A stretch of DNA of 64,000 nt from an uncultured Oscillospiraceae bacterium (lineage in GTDB: Bacteria > Bacillota > Clostridia > Oscillospirales > Oscillospiraceae), in NCBI GenBank assembly GCA_947629915.1, contig CANRFN010000016.1, forward strand, positions 1-64,000, given 5' to 3'. Made by a program: the position numbers and the translations under genes. The notes below the pieces were generated by a model. That model worked only from the letters and a program-made list of their open reading frames with translations, was not told the origin of the DNA and did not search any database. Shown here piece by piece: positions 41,967 to 51,547 of the stretch (the stretch's first letter is position 1; each line of letters begins with the position of its first letter).

Positions 41967-42803
41967 ATGAAGAATATGTTTGATGCGTCACCGTCCACAG
42001 AAGAGGCTGCAGGCAAGAATCGCGTTGATTCAGAGTCCACATCCTATTCTGAGATCAAACCGCCAGACTATAACAAAAGCCCCAACACTGCGTTTGACTA
42101 TTTCATCAACTTTGTTATCGGGTATGTCCTGGGAGCTTTGGTTTTGTATGTGTTCTACCGAATCCCAGTGCTTACGATCATCGGTGGCATACCCGTAGGA
42201 GCGGTTGTCTCCTTTGCATCTCAATTCAGCAGCAAGGCCAAGCGGCTCACCAATTTGCGCGTCCAGTTCTACGATATGCTGGAGTCTATGGCTGTGTCCA
42301 TGAGAGCGGGCAATCCTCCTTACAGGGCGCTGGAGCGTGCCAAGTCTGAATTGTTGCTGGTCTATCCGGAAGATAGCGATATTGTGACTGAGATTAATGT
42401 TATCTTGGCAAGATTTCAAAACTCAATTCCGCTTTCAGTAGGCTTTACAGATTTTGCTCAGAGATGTGGCTTGGAGGATGTCGTGAGCTTTGCGTCTGTT
42501 TATGCAACGATTGAGGGAAAATCCAGTAAAGCGAATGAGATCATTCAAGACACACAGCAGATTATTGCAGATAAAATGGAGATTGAAATGGAAATCGACA
42601 GCATGATGATGTCAGCCCGCAATGAGGCAAACACAATGCTGGTAATGCCTATTCTGATTCTCGCCATCATCGGATTTGCCGGTTCTGGGTTTATGGATTC
42701 CCTTTTCACTACACTGGTTGGAAGAGTTGTAGCAACCGTTGGTCTGATTGTCTTTATAGCATGCTTTATAATGACACAAATCTTTAGCAAGATTAAGGTC
42801 TAG
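41967..42803 (+). CDS. tadB: TadB-like inner-membrane platform protein
   Basis: ATG 41967 behind GAGGAG is preferred over GTG 41952. The 278-residue protein has an N-terminal soluble part, two membrane helices (about 45-85), the GspF/T2SSF-type domain with MLESMAVSMRAGNPPYRALERA, and two C-terminal helices. It is the platform that couples CpaF to pilin assembly. Its place between cpaF and tadC is standard. Confidence 0.88.
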   Translation: MKNMFDASPSTEEAAGKNRVDSESTSYSEIKPPDYNKSPNTAFDYFINFVIGYVLGALVLYVFYRIPVLTIIGGIPVGAVVSFASQFSSKAKRLTNLRVQFYDMLESMAVSMRAGNPPYRALERAKSELLLVYPEDSDIVTEINVILARFQNSIPLSVGFTDFAQRCGLEDVVSFASVYATIEGKSSKANEIIQDTQQIIADKMEIEMEIDSMMMSARNEANTMLVMPILILAIIGFAGSGFMDSLFTTLVGRVVATVGLIVFIACFIMTQIFSKIKV

Positions 42804-42816
42804 GAGGTAGGCAGAA

Positions 42817-43875
42817 GTGTATGTATTGCTGCTAGTGCCTGCCACCATTTTGTTAGTGTTCTGGTTCAGCTTATTTTTCTTTACAACTGATGAAGATTGG
42901 ATTGCAGCTGCGCAGGGGAAGATCCTGGAAAACCGGGAGCAAATCAGCAAGCTAGCACAGAAGGATATCGCAAACCAAAAGAAGCGGGATGAATATGCGC
43001 AAGGTGTCATGAAAGTTCTGGCATCAATATTGTATGATGATAGCGCAAAAAAAGATATTGAACGTCTTAGAAAGCAGAACAGGGAACTTCAGGGAGGAAA
43101 TTTAAAGCACATAGGTATCTTCTCAATTCCTGGGTATGTGCTTCAACGTAAAGTACAGGTGATTGGAAAGGGAGCATTTCACAAAAAAATCACAGAGCAG
43201 TGTATTGAGCTATATGGAAAGAAATATGGGGTTGTGTGGGCAAATCGTGAATTAGCGCAGCTACTATCCTATCCGATACTTGGACTTGGATTGATTGTTG
43301 CGCTTAGTGTTCTCTTTTTGGCGAGAGACAACCAAGAAATGGGTCTTATTCTCTTAATAGGCGGCTCTCTCATAATGTCTGTCTTAGTCTATATGATCTA
43401 TGATGATGTGACGGACCATATTAATAAGCGGCGTGTGGCTATCAGCAGGCAGTTTCCCAATGTTGTCTCCAAACTTGCACTCCTCGTGACCTCAGGCATG
43501 GTTATGGATCGGGCATGGAGAGAGACAGCGGAGAGTAGCGACAGAGAGCTCTATCAAGAGATGCGTAAGACTGCGGATGAATTGGATAATCTGGTTCCGC
43601 CTGCTGAGGCATATTCGAACTTCATTCTGCGTTGCAACACGAAAGAAACAACAAAGCTTGCCTCGGCAATCATACAAAACCTGACTATGGGAAATGAGCA
43701 AGTTGGAACATTACTCAAGACTATGGCACACGAGGCTTGGATGGAAAGACGTCATACTGCAAAAAAGGACTCCGAAGCTGCAAACTCAAAACTGATGATA
43801 CCAAGTATCTTGGTTTTTGTAATGATTCTTGTGATGATCATGGTTCCAGTTTTGCTTAGTTTTTCATCGCTATAA
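42817..43875 (+). CDS. tadC: TadC-like inner-membrane platform protein
   Basis: A GTG start at 42817 with AGGAGG upstream gives 352 residues. It has an N-terminal helix, a cytoplasmic coiled segment, two helices (about 150-195), a T2SSF-type domain with LALLVTSGMVMDRAWRE and GNEQVGTLLKTMAHEAWMERR, and two terminal helices. From here to about 48.3 kb the DNA is clearly AT-rich compared with the flanks. Confidence 0.87.
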   Translation: MYVLLLVPATILLVFWFSLFFFTTDEDWIAAAQGKILENREQISKLAQKDIANQKKRDEYAQGVMKVLASILYDDSAKKDIERLRKQNRELQGGNLKHIGIFSIPGYVLQRKVQVIGKGAFHKKITEQCIELYGKKYGVVWANRELAQLLSYPILGLGLIVALSVLFLARDNQEMGLILLIGGSLIMSVLVYMIYDDVTDHINKRRVAISRQFPNVVSKLALLVTSGMVMDRAWRETAESSDRELYQEMRKTADELDNLVPPAEAYSNFILRCNTKETTKLASAIIQNLTMGNEQVGTLLKTMAHEAWMERRHTAKKDSEAANSKLMIPSILVFVMILVMIMVPVLLSFSSL

Positions 43876-43938
43876 TTATAGATGTGTTTTCAGATTTTAT
43901 ATCTGATTATACAAAAATGAGAGAAGGGAGGTTACGAA

Positions 43939-44172
43939 ATGCTTAACCAGTTCTATGCACTCGTTTTGCGGGTCATTCTTGCGTTGAGGGCACCTTTTGT
44001 TGAGGAGACCCGGCGTCTTCGGGATGACGAGCGGGGAGTCTCACCAGTTGTAGCTACAGTGCTTCTGATACTTGTCGCTGTGCTGGCGGTCTTACTGCTC
44101 TGGAACCTGTTGGGGGAGTACATCAACAATTTGTTTACCAGCATTACGGACAAAAGTAGTGGGCTTGAGTAA
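43939..44172 (+). CDS. Flp-like major pilin with archaeal-type leader
   Basis: The 77-residue protein has a charged leader ending RRLRDDERG, then VSPVVATVLLILVAVLAVLLLW and a short polar C-terminus. A prepilin peptidase should cut after the glycine, leaving about 44 residues, the size of Flp subunits. It lies at the Flp position between tadC and tadE. Unusually it lacks the glutamate at +5 of Flp and most type IV pilins, and RGVSPVVATVLL is close to the start of archaeal type IV pilins. AGAAGGGAGG precedes the start. Confidence 0.8.
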   Translation: MLNQFYALVLRVILALRAPFVEETRRLRDDERGVSPVVATVLLILVAVLAVLLLWNLLGEYINNLFTSITDKSSGLE

Positions 44173-44212
44173 GACTTAAGGGTCTTACAATGGCACAAGC
44201 AATGGAAAGGGA

Positions 44213-44890
44213 ATGGTTGCCTTGACAAATAATAATCTAACTCGTCTCATCAAGGATGATAAAGGTGATGTTATCGTTGAGGCAACTATTCTCTTTCCTA
44301 TCATAATCATGATATTTGCTGCTTTTGTAATGCTTGCTACATATATGCCTGTTAGAGGCAATGTGCAGAGGGCGGCACAATATGCGGCTTCTATTATAAG
44401 TGTTCAAGAAAGTGACACATGGATTAAATTTGATAAGGATCAATTGAAGCAACAATGGTTGGAAAAGAGCGAACTTCCAAATGTTTATGCTCAGGCGTTG
44501 GGAGCAATATTTGAAACAAGTCATGAGCGCAGCGAAAAACAGGGAGTGGCTGAAACCATTGTAAAAGCAATCCTTGATAACGGCATCGTATCTAACAATG
44601 GGGAAATTACTGATATTGATTGTGAAGTAAAGAACTATGTAATATACAAGGAGATAGTTGTCACGGTTGAATATGAAGTGCAAATGCCGCTGAAACTTTC
44701 TTTTATAGGATTTGACAACAAGTATACTGTGAGTGAATCTGCGACTGCAATTGTCACCGATGGTGATGGATTTGTTCGAAACATTGATATGCTCACGGAC
44801 TTTGTTAATTATCTGAACAAGAAGTATAATCTCAAACTCGATAAACTATCCGAATGCCTGGGTAAGGTCTTTGAATTCATGGGAATATAG
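44213..44890 (+). CDS. TadE-like minor pseudopilin
   Basis: The 225-residue product has the leader KDDKG, then DVIVEATILFPIIIMIFAAF with glutamate at +5, as in TadE-family proteins, followed by an extracytoplasmic domain with beta-strand-rich segments. TTG 44222 is an alternative start with better distance to GGAAAGGGA. It is predicted to be processed by the prepilin peptidase and to sit at the pilus base or tip. Confidence 0.75.
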   Translation: MVALTNNNLTRLIKDDKGDVIVEATILFPIIIMIFAAFVMLATYMPVRGNVQRAAQYAASIISVQESDTWIKFDKDQLKQQWLEKSELPNVYAQALGAIFETSHERSEKQGVAETIVKAILDNGIVSNNGEITDIDCEVKNYVIYKEIVVTVEYEVQMPLKLSFIGFDNKYTVSESATAIVTDGDGFVRNIDMLTDFVNYLNKKYNLKLDKLSECLGKVFEFMGI

Positions 44891-44907
44891 TATTTCACGA
44901 GGTTGAT

Positions 44908-47517
44908 ATGAAGCTACTAAAAAGTTGCAAAGGAGCAGTCACGGTTTTTGTGACGTTGCTGTTGATCCCTTCCATTTTGGTTACAGGGACTGGTGTAGAT
45001 ATTGCTCGGATCTATGCGGCACGTAGTCTCATTCAGGATGCAAACCAACTTGCGGCAAATTCAGCCTTAGCTGAGTATGACGCATTGCTTCATGATCTAT
45101 ATGGCTTGTTTGCAATTACGATGTCAGACAGCGAATTGAGTGGGGTGGTAGACGAGTATATCAAAGCAGCCTTTTCTGACACCTCAACTGATTCTCAGGA
45201 AAACACCTATGACTTTCCATTGTTTCTGGGGAAGGATCCAAAAGGGAGTTTGACCATGGCAAACGGTCAATGTCTCTCGAATCCAGATGTTCTTCGACGT
45301 CAAATTGAGGAATACTCTGCACTACGAGCACCGATAGTTGTTGTCAAAGAAGTAATGGAACGCATGGATAGTTTCAAAAAGGTTAAAGCAGATTCAAGGG
45401 TAATTGATAAAAAGGATGAAGTAGATAAGCGACTAGATGATGTTTGTGAGGCATATGAAAATTTATATAATTCAATCAAAGATTCAAACGGTTATAAGGA
45501 ATGGGAAGATTCAATAATTAATTCTACAAATAATGGACTGAGTGAACTCTACAAGAAATTCTCTGAGATGAAAGAAGTTAGGAAAAAATACTGGGAAACT
45601 GCTGCGACCCGGTATTCCTATGAAACAGATGCACTGCTCGACCACTATCTCGATGCGGCAAAAGCAATAAACGAGATTATAACCGGACCATATGTATATG
45701 ACAACTGGACGCTTGATGAAGAACTCCTTGATCAAGGGGAATACTACTCTGCTAAATATTTTGATGGAATAAAGTATGAGCTGGATGATGCACCGGATAT
45801 TGCAAAAGCAATTCGTGACGCTTGCTCAGATGTATATAAGAAATGTGAAGAAGCAGATAAAGCAAGCACAGATTTGAAGAATGCGGTGCAGGAACTAAAA
45901 AATGAATTGAATAAGGACGAATGCAGTGCAGAACTGAAAAGAGGCATAACAGAACCGCAAGAAGGCCAGACCAAATCTTTGCTAGAACAATACGATGAAG
46001 TAGCGAATATCGATTTTTTAACACTCGGAAAACAATTTAACGACTATAATAATGCGCAGGCAAATCAGTTTGAACAATACTGCTCTAATATTTTAGAAGG
46101 TTCAACTCCATTGTATGAAAATGGATATATTAGAATAGCACTTGGATCTCTAGAAGAATTTTATGACGAGAGCAAATCGGACATTCTCAATCCAAGATTT
46201 CAAATTGCGGAAGGAACGGATGCCAACTCTAATGCTACAGAAGATGCACTATGGGATACTATACGGCAGGAACCTATAGAAAAGACTAATCCATTGGGCG
46301 GGTACTGCAACTTTGAAAATAAAAGTCCAGCACATAAAGATCTAGTTGATCAGCTGGAGCGGTTGTTCGGTGCAGGGACAGATGGTAAAGATCGCAGCGA
46401 GGAAAAGGAAAAGAGCAAGACAAGTCTCTTAGCAGTATTTCAAGCGGTTAAAGAACTCTTCGGAAATATGTTCGCTCCAACGCCAGAGGGGGCGACAAGG
46501 TATGACGGTGAAGAACTGAATAAGAGCGGTATCACAGATGCCGGTACTGATTTTGGTACAGGTGGAGACTGGAGCAGTACAGATTCAGTCCAAAGCACAT
46601 TAAAGGATGCATTAGGAAGTAATATTTTAAATATGCTTGCTAATGCAGCTGATGCGATAGGAAACAAGATGCTGCTATTGGTATATGCTAGCGACATGTT
46701 CTCTTGCTATAGTTCAGGCAGAGGACCATCGGATGCAGTGAAGATCTCTATGGCGGGTGTGACACTTGGAACAGAAGTTGACTATTTTTACCAATCCGAA
46801 GTTGAGTATATATTCCACGGTGATATACATGATGCAATTTCCAACATTAATTCTGTTGGCTCTCTGATTTTCCTTGTCCGCTTTATTTTTGATTATATTG
46901 CATCGTTTAGCATCAAAAGCGTTAATAGAACAGTCAACGGAATAAAGACGACTTTATCCTTTCTGGGGCCTTTCGCAATTGCAATTGGTGAGCTCGCTAG
47001 ACTTGCACTGGCATTAGGAGAAGCAGTAACAGACCTTTCACTCCTGCGATCTGGTTATCAGGTTGCTTTTATAAAAAACAGCGATAATTGGAACTTTAGC
47101 TTATCTGGGATGACAGATCTCACCGTGGATATGGTGAAGCAAGAGTTAGACAAAGCTGACACAGATGCCCAGACAAAAGATCGGGTCAGTGATAAGACAG
47201 GTATGTACTATATAGACTACCTGAGAATTATGCTATTGTTTGTTGATGGGGATGACATGGCTGCAAGAATAGCAAATTTGATTGCACTAAATTTGACGAA
47301 TTATAGCAAAGGCCTTGGGAAATATGCTAACGATAAGGAAACTTGGCATCAGAAGATGAAAGAAGCAGAAAAGTATGATCTTTCCAAGGCGATTACTGGA
47401 TTCACAATCACGACATCAGCTGATCTCCGGTTAATGTTTGTTCCCATGGGTAGTGGGATGGGGTTAGAGTCATTCGGTTACAAGACAGTCTCGGAGACCG
47501 AGTACAGGGGGTACTGA
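44908..47517 (+). CDS. TadG-like large pilus protein (DUF5702 type)
   Basis: The 869-residue protein opens with CKGAVTVFVTLLLIPSILVTGTGVDIARIY, the TadG/DUF5702 pattern of a KG processing-like site, membrane helix and GVDxARxY. The rest is a long charged, largely helical exterior, with two further hydrophobic stretches near residues 645-700. It lacks glutamate at +5. TadG proteins are anchored pilus-associated proteins thought to cap or tether the pilus. The VWA domain found in some TadG proteins is not evident. Confidence 0.75.
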   Translation: MKLLKSCKGAVTVFVTLLLIPSILVTGTGVDIARIYAARSLIQDANQLAANSALAEYDALLHDLYGLFAITMSDSELSGVVDEYIKAAFSDTSTDSQENTYDFPLFLGKDPKGSLTMANGQCLSNPDVLRRQIEEYSALRAPIVVVKEVMERMDSFKKVKADSRVIDKKDEVDKRLDDVCEAYENLYNSIKDSNGYKEWEDSIINSTNNGLSELYKKFSEMKEVRKKYWETAATRYSYETDALLDHYLDAAKAINEIITGPYVYDNWTLDEELLDQGEYYSAKYFDGIKYELDDAPDIAKAIRDACSDVYKKCEEADKASTDLKNAVQELKNELNKDECSAELKRGITEPQEGQTKSLLEQYDEVANIDFLTLGKQFNDYNNAQANQFEQYCSNILEGSTPLYENGYIRIALGSLEEFYDESKSDILNPRFQIAEGTDANSNATEDALWDTIRQEPIEKTNPLGGYCNFENKSPAHKDLVDQLERLFGAGTDGKDRSEEKEKSKTSLLAVFQAVKELFGNMFAPTPEGATRYDGEELNKSGITDAGTDFGTGGDWSSTDSVQSTLKDALGSNILNMLANAADAIGNKMLLLVYASDMFSCYSSGRGPSDAVKISMAGVTLGTEVDYFYQSEVEYIFHGDIHDAISNINSVGSLIFLVRFIFDYIASFSIKSVNRTVNGIKTTLSFLGPFAIAIGELARLALALGEAVTDLSLLRSGYQVAFIKNSDNWNFSLSGMTDLTVDMVKQELDKADTDAQTKDRVSDKTGMYYIDYLRIMLLFVDGDDMAARIANLIALNLTNYSKGLGKYANDKETWHQKMKEAEKYDLSKAITGFTITTSADLRLMFVPMGSGMGLESFGYKTVSETEYRGY

Positions 47518-47518
47518 T

Positions 47519-48268
47519 GTGGAGAGAGATGAGAGAGGATATATTGTCATCGAAACCATAGGTAGTTTCCTGCTGCTTGTTCTGCTTATGACTGCCATTC
47601 TAACGATGGTAAATGTAGTCGTACTTCAGGCGAGAATTCATTATGCACTTTCACAGACAGCGCAGACGATTTCAATGTATTCCTATACCTTGGAAAAGCT
47701 GGGGCTTATTGATCATTTGATAAACTCTGAAAATCAGGCTCAGGCAGCACAGACAGACATCGATGAGTTTATGAGTAATATGGATATGCTAGTAGAAGCT
47801 GTTAACGAATTGTCGATAGATAAGGGAAAGACTGGGGTCCAGGGATTTTATGATCAGGCTCAGGGCTTGAAGCAAAAGGGAATAAAGGCGATCTTTCAAG
47901 AATTTCTAAACTATGGTTTGCATGTTGGTAAAGGCTATCTTTTCCAGGAAGTCTTAAGAGCGCTGATGGACCGATACCTCTCTAGCGATGTTCTATCAGG
48001 AGATGACTACTTATTAAGATTTGGCATCATGAATGACAGAGGAGAAATCAAAGGTACGGATTCATTAACGTTTTATGATTTTAAATGGGACAATGTAACA
48101 GATGGAAGTAATTTCATCAATTCGAAAGGCGAGATTGTCATCAATGTCGTATATTATATAGACTATAGATTCGGCGCTTTACCCCTTCCTTTCACACGCA
48201 TGAGAATCACGCAGCAGGCTATCACAAAATCATGGTCAGGGGGCCACGGAGAGGGTTATAAAGGGTGA
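47519..48268 (+). CDS. TadE/TadF-like minor pseudopilin
   Basis: A GTG start at 47519, one base after the stop of the TadG-like gene, gives 249 residues opening ERDERGYIVIETIGSFLLLVLLM. The RG/Y site, glutamate at +5 and long hydrophobic helix mark a type IV-like minor pilin. The remaining 200 residues are extracytoplasmic. With the TadE-like gene at 44213 it forms the pseudopilin pair of the system. Confidence 0.72.
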   Translation: MERDERGYIVIETIGSFLLLVLLMTAILTMVNVVVLQARIHYALSQTAQTISMYSYTLEKLGLIDHLINSENQAQAAQTDIDEFMSNMDMLVEAVNELSIDKGKTGVQGFYDQAQGLKQKGIKAIFQEFLNYGLHVGKGYLFQEVLRALMDRYLSSDVLSGDDYLLRFGIMNDRGEIKGTDSLTFYDFKWDNVTDGSNFINSKGEIVINVVYYIDYRFGALPLPFTRMRITQQAITKSWSGGHGEGYKG

Positions 48269-48277
48269 AAAACAGCG

Positions 48278-48817
48278 GTGACACAGATTATCAAAAATTT
48301 AACAGTTGTTTTGATCCCATCTATAGCAGTAATCTCGCTGGTGGCTTTTAAAGCACAGGATCTATCGCCTGTTATACTTTTGCTGGATATTGTTCTTCTC
48401 GTTATTGGATATATTACAGCTCTTTTTGACATCAGGGAAAAGAGAATTCCCAACAAAGCTGTTCTTGCGCTGCTCGTCAGCTGGGTCATTGTGATGGTGC
48501 CGCAGTTTATTCTACATAGAGAGACTGCAGTGCAGCTATTGATCTATGGTGGGGTGGGTTTTCTCCTCAATGGCGCCCTATTGCTTCTTGTCTACTATAT
48601 CAGCAGAAAAGCGTTGGGTGGTGGTGACGTCAAACTCATGACAGTAGCCGGACTCTTTCTTGGACCGCCTATCTTAAATGCGATGCTCTATGGTTCTGTA
48701 TTAGCTGCAATTGTGTCTGTTATCCTTATTCTGACAAAGAAAATGAACAAGAAAGATTCGATTCCACTTATCCCTTTTTTGTATGTTGGAATTGTTGCTA
48801 CTATGTTTTTACAGTAA
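48278..48817 (+). CDS. Prepilin peptidase, A24 family (TadV/CpaA)
   Basis: The GTG-started 179-residue protein has about six membrane helices and both catalytic aspartate motifs: D in ALFDIREKRIPN and D in LGGGDVKLM. It lacks the N-terminal methyltransferase domain, as is usual for TadV. It should cleave the leaders of the pilin and pseudopilins encoded upstream. It overlaps no neighbour but lies 9 bases after the TadE/F-like gene. Confidence 0.9.
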   Translation: MTQIIKNLTVVLIPSIAVISLVAFKAQDLSPVILLLDIVLLVIGYITALFDIREKRIPNKAVLALLVSWVIVMVPQFILHRETAVQLLIYGGVGFLLNGALLLLVYYISRKALGGGDVKLMTVAGLFLGPPILNAMLYGSVLAAIVSVILILTKKMNKKDSIPLIPFLYVGIVATMFLQ

Positions 48818-48829
48818 AGAAGTGGTTGT

Positions 48830-50146
48830 ATGAAACGTTTGAATATCATATTCACTGCCATTGCTTGCTTTGGACTCTTGCTGCTTTCATGGATTGTTGC
48901 AGCTTCTACGGAAAGTGCTGAAGATAAGCAAAGTCAACTCTTAGAGAGCGCACAGCGTTATATGAATGACGAGGTCTTTATCTATGCAGAACCGTTGCTT
49001 GATGAGGCGGCAAGCTATGATACACCACTTACAATTAGAGCCGAAGAAATGCTTCATGAGTTATATTTGAAAAGAATCGATGAAAACGACTATGTGGATA
49101 AGTATATATCTTTGCTGAACAAATGGATGACATATGAGGACACGGGCGAGGATGTCTTCTTAGAAGCTGCACAGTTCTATATAGAGCATGATTCTATTTC
49201 GGACGCTCTGCGAATTCTCAGAGATGGAATAGAAAAAACTAACGGAACTGATTTGAAAGAAATGTATGAGGAGAATAGATACAGGCATACAGTTTCTAGT
49301 GGTAAGTATGATGATATAAAGGCATTCTATGATGGAATAATCCAAGTCAGAAATGCTGATTACTGGGGAATTGCAACCTCAGGCGGTTTGATTTTGCCGT
49401 GTATCTTTGATGAAGTGAGTTATGAAAATGGTAGAGCTATTGTACGGCAAGGAAATGTCATTACTGCAGTTGATGCTGACAATAACCGGTTAGCACTATT
49501 TCACAGCGAATACTTGCAAGATGAACTCGGATCAGTACTAGGTATAGGTAACTATTCACAGAATCGTGTTGCAATCCGGTTTGAGAAGGGCTGGATCTTG
49601 ACGGATGGTGAGTTCAACCGTGCAAGTACTGTTTTTGATGAACTGAAGACATTCTCAAACGGATATGCAGCAGCGAAATATAATGGAAAATGGGGCATCG
49701 TAGGGACGAACGGAGTTGATTGGCTGATTGAGCCCACTTACGAGGGAGTCATATGTGATAATCTCGGAAAATGCTATTCAGACAATGCGGTATTCGTGCT
49801 GAAAGACGATGGACAGATAGCTTTGCTGGTTAATGGGACTCCAGTCGGGGAAACGTATGAAGATGCAAAGCCATTTCAGGGTGAATGGGCTGCAGTAAAG
49901 AAAAATGGAAAATGGGGATTCATCGATCTTGAAGGCAATGTTAGGGTTCAATACCAGTACAACAATGCATTGTCGTTCAGCCGAGGTTTGGCTGCAGTCC
50001 AAAATGAGGATGGGCTGTGGGGATACATTAATCCGGAAGGAAAAATGGTAATTGAACCAGAGTTCTTAGATGCTGGAATGTTTGAGTCAAGTGTAGCTCC
50101 GGTGAAAACTGAATCTGGGTGGTGCTTTCTCGCATTATATGAGTAA
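48830..50146 (+). CDS. WG-repeat membrane-anchored protein
   Basis: The 438-residue protein has an N-terminal signal anchor (residues 4-24), a helical TPR-like region (about 30-165) and then WG-type repeats such as KYNGKWGIVGTNGVDWLIEPTYEGV, KKNGKWGFIDLEGN and EDGLWGYINPEGKMVIEPEF. WG repeats are thought to be beta-rich sensor or adhesion modules outside the cell. It lies 12 bases after the prepilin peptidase gene and before the FHA genes. The role is inferred only from location. Confidence 0.75.
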   Translation: MKRLNIIFTAIACFGLLLLSWIVAASTESAEDKQSQLLESAQRYMNDEVFIYAEPLLDEAASYDTPLTIRAEEMLHELYLKRIDENDYVDKYISLLNKWMTYEDTGEDVFLEAAQFYIEHDSISDALRILRDGIEKTNGTDLKEMYEENRYRHTVSSGKYDDIKAFYDGIIQVRNADYWGIATSGGLILPCIFDEVSYENGRAIVRQGNVITAVDADNNRLALFHSEYLQDELGSVLGIGNYSQNRVAIRFEKGWILTDGEFNRASTVFDELKTFSNGYAAAKYNGKWGIVGTNGVDWLIEPTYEGVICDNLGKCYSDNAVFVLKDDGQIALLVNGTPVGETYEDAKPFQGEWAAVKKNGKWGFIDLEGNVRVQYQYNNALSFSRGLAAVQNEDGLWGYINPEGKMVIEPEFLDAGMFESSVAPVKTESGWCFLALYE

Positions 50147-50161
50147 GGAGGGTTAAAATCA

Positions 50162-51547
50162 GTGATATATAGTGTAGAAGACCGCAATGACCATGCAAAA
50201 GGACTCACGCATATTGTGAGTATGCCTGAGAAAGATCTGGATATGAAGGCATTTCGTACGCTTCAAGAAGATCTGCCGCCTTTTATTATTCCTTTCAGAT
50301 ATCGCTTTGTAGATGATCTCGTGGAATTCACATTTATACCGGGGGATCGGAGGACCCTTTTGTATCAGAGTCGTGAGCGCACAAACCAGGAGTGTATAAC
50401 ACTATGGACCAATGTCTTGCAGCCTCTGATTAGTTGTTACGACTGGTTTTTGAAAGCGGACTCTTTTGTGCTGGAAAGTAAGTATATTTATCTATCACAA
50501 GATGGAAAGACGGCATGCTACTTGTACTTGCCTACCACGAAGACCGTGGGTGAGTCTGATGCACTATTGTCGCTCGTGAAAGAACTTGCTGATCGTAACC
50601 GCCCAAGTGACCAATCACTGGAGATAAGCATTCTCCGGGCTATAAACCGTGATTTTCAGCCAAAATCTTTCTTGCAGATGCTGAGACAAACGGGAAATCG
50701 CAGGGCACCTGATGTTGGTAGTTCACGTGCAGGAAGTGCCTATGGTACAGAGCCTAGAAAAGCACCAATTGTGTTTGGTGGGTTGAATAGCACGCTCTCT
50801 CAAACAGGCAGCAAACCTCTTTTTCTTGAAAAATCAGACCAGAAAGAGAATCCTGCAAGACAGCCTAAACGGCAAGATCCAAAACCTGTAGATATAGATG
50901 ACGGTGATATAGCAATTCAATTGAATGGGAAGAAAGGTAAGGCTTCGAAACCAGATAAGCAAGATAAGAAGGATAAGGGCCATCGTGGATTCTTTTTCTC
51001 GAGCAAAAAGAAACAGGATGACGAACCAGAAGAGAAGAAGCAGGCAAAGTCATCAAATCAGCCGGCATCCTTCTTCGTAAAGCAGAACAACGAGAACAAG
51101 GCTTTGGGAAACAGCGCTCCAATGAAATCAGAAGGCGGAGTAGCACCGAGAGCCAGCACTGTTCCTAACGGTGAAGGAGTCACTGTGCTCTTCTCAGAAG
51201 ACAGTCAAACAGGCTTTGCCTATGAAGGAGAACCAAACTTTTCTTTCCCCGGTTTTATTCACGTTACAATTGATCCAGGACAGAGCTTTCGCATTGGGAG
51301 ATTTGACGTCTCTCTGGGACGGAAACAGAGCGACTTTGAATTCAACCAGAATACGATAGCAGTAAGTAGAATGCATGCTGCTGTTGAGCGTAGTTCAGAT
51401 GGTACTTATGCAATTCTCGATCTGTCGTCTGCGGCAGGAACATTTGTGGATGGAAAGAAAATTCCGGCAAATGTACGTGTTCCATTGGTGAATGGCTGCC
51501 GTGTTAGCTTTGGCAATGCGGGGGCGAATTATATATGGAAATGTTAA
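50162..51547 (+). CDS. FHA-domain protein with DUF6382-like N-terminus
   Basis: A GTG start behind AAGGAGGG gives 461 residues. The N-terminal 200 residues (LPPFIIPFRYRFVDDLVEFTF and SKYIYLSQDGK) match the DUF6382 domain found with FHA domains in Firmicutes. A lysine-rich disordered linker (about 215-330) follows, then a C-terminal FHA domain with FRIGR, SRMHA and AGTFVDGKKI, which binds phosphothreonine peptides. Thr341 in GVTVLFSED is a possible phospho-acceptor of the T-x-x-L/F kind. No membrane segment is seen. Confidence 0.82.
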   Translation: MIYSVEDRNDHAKGLTHIVSMPEKDLDMKAFRTLQEDLPPFIIPFRYRFVDDLVEFTFIPGDRRTLLYQSRERTNQECITLWTNVLQPLISCYDWFLKADSFVLESKYIYLSQDGKTACYLYLPTTKTVGESDALLSLVKELADRNRPSDQSLEISILRAINRDFQPKSFLQMLRQTGNRRAPDVGSSRAGSAYGTEPRKAPIVFGGLNSTLSQTGSKPLFLEKSDQKENPARQPKRQDPKPVDIDDGDIAIQLNGKKGKASKPDKQDKKDKGHRGFFFSSKKKQDDEPEEKKQAKSSNQPASFFVKQNNENKALGNSAPMKSEGGVAPRASTVPNGEGVTVLFSEDSQTGFAYEGEPNFSFPGFIHVTIDPGQSFRIGRFDVSLGRKQSDFEFNQNTIAVSRMHAAVERSSDGTYAILDLSSAAGTFVDGKKIPANVRVPLVNGCRVSFGNAGANYIWKC

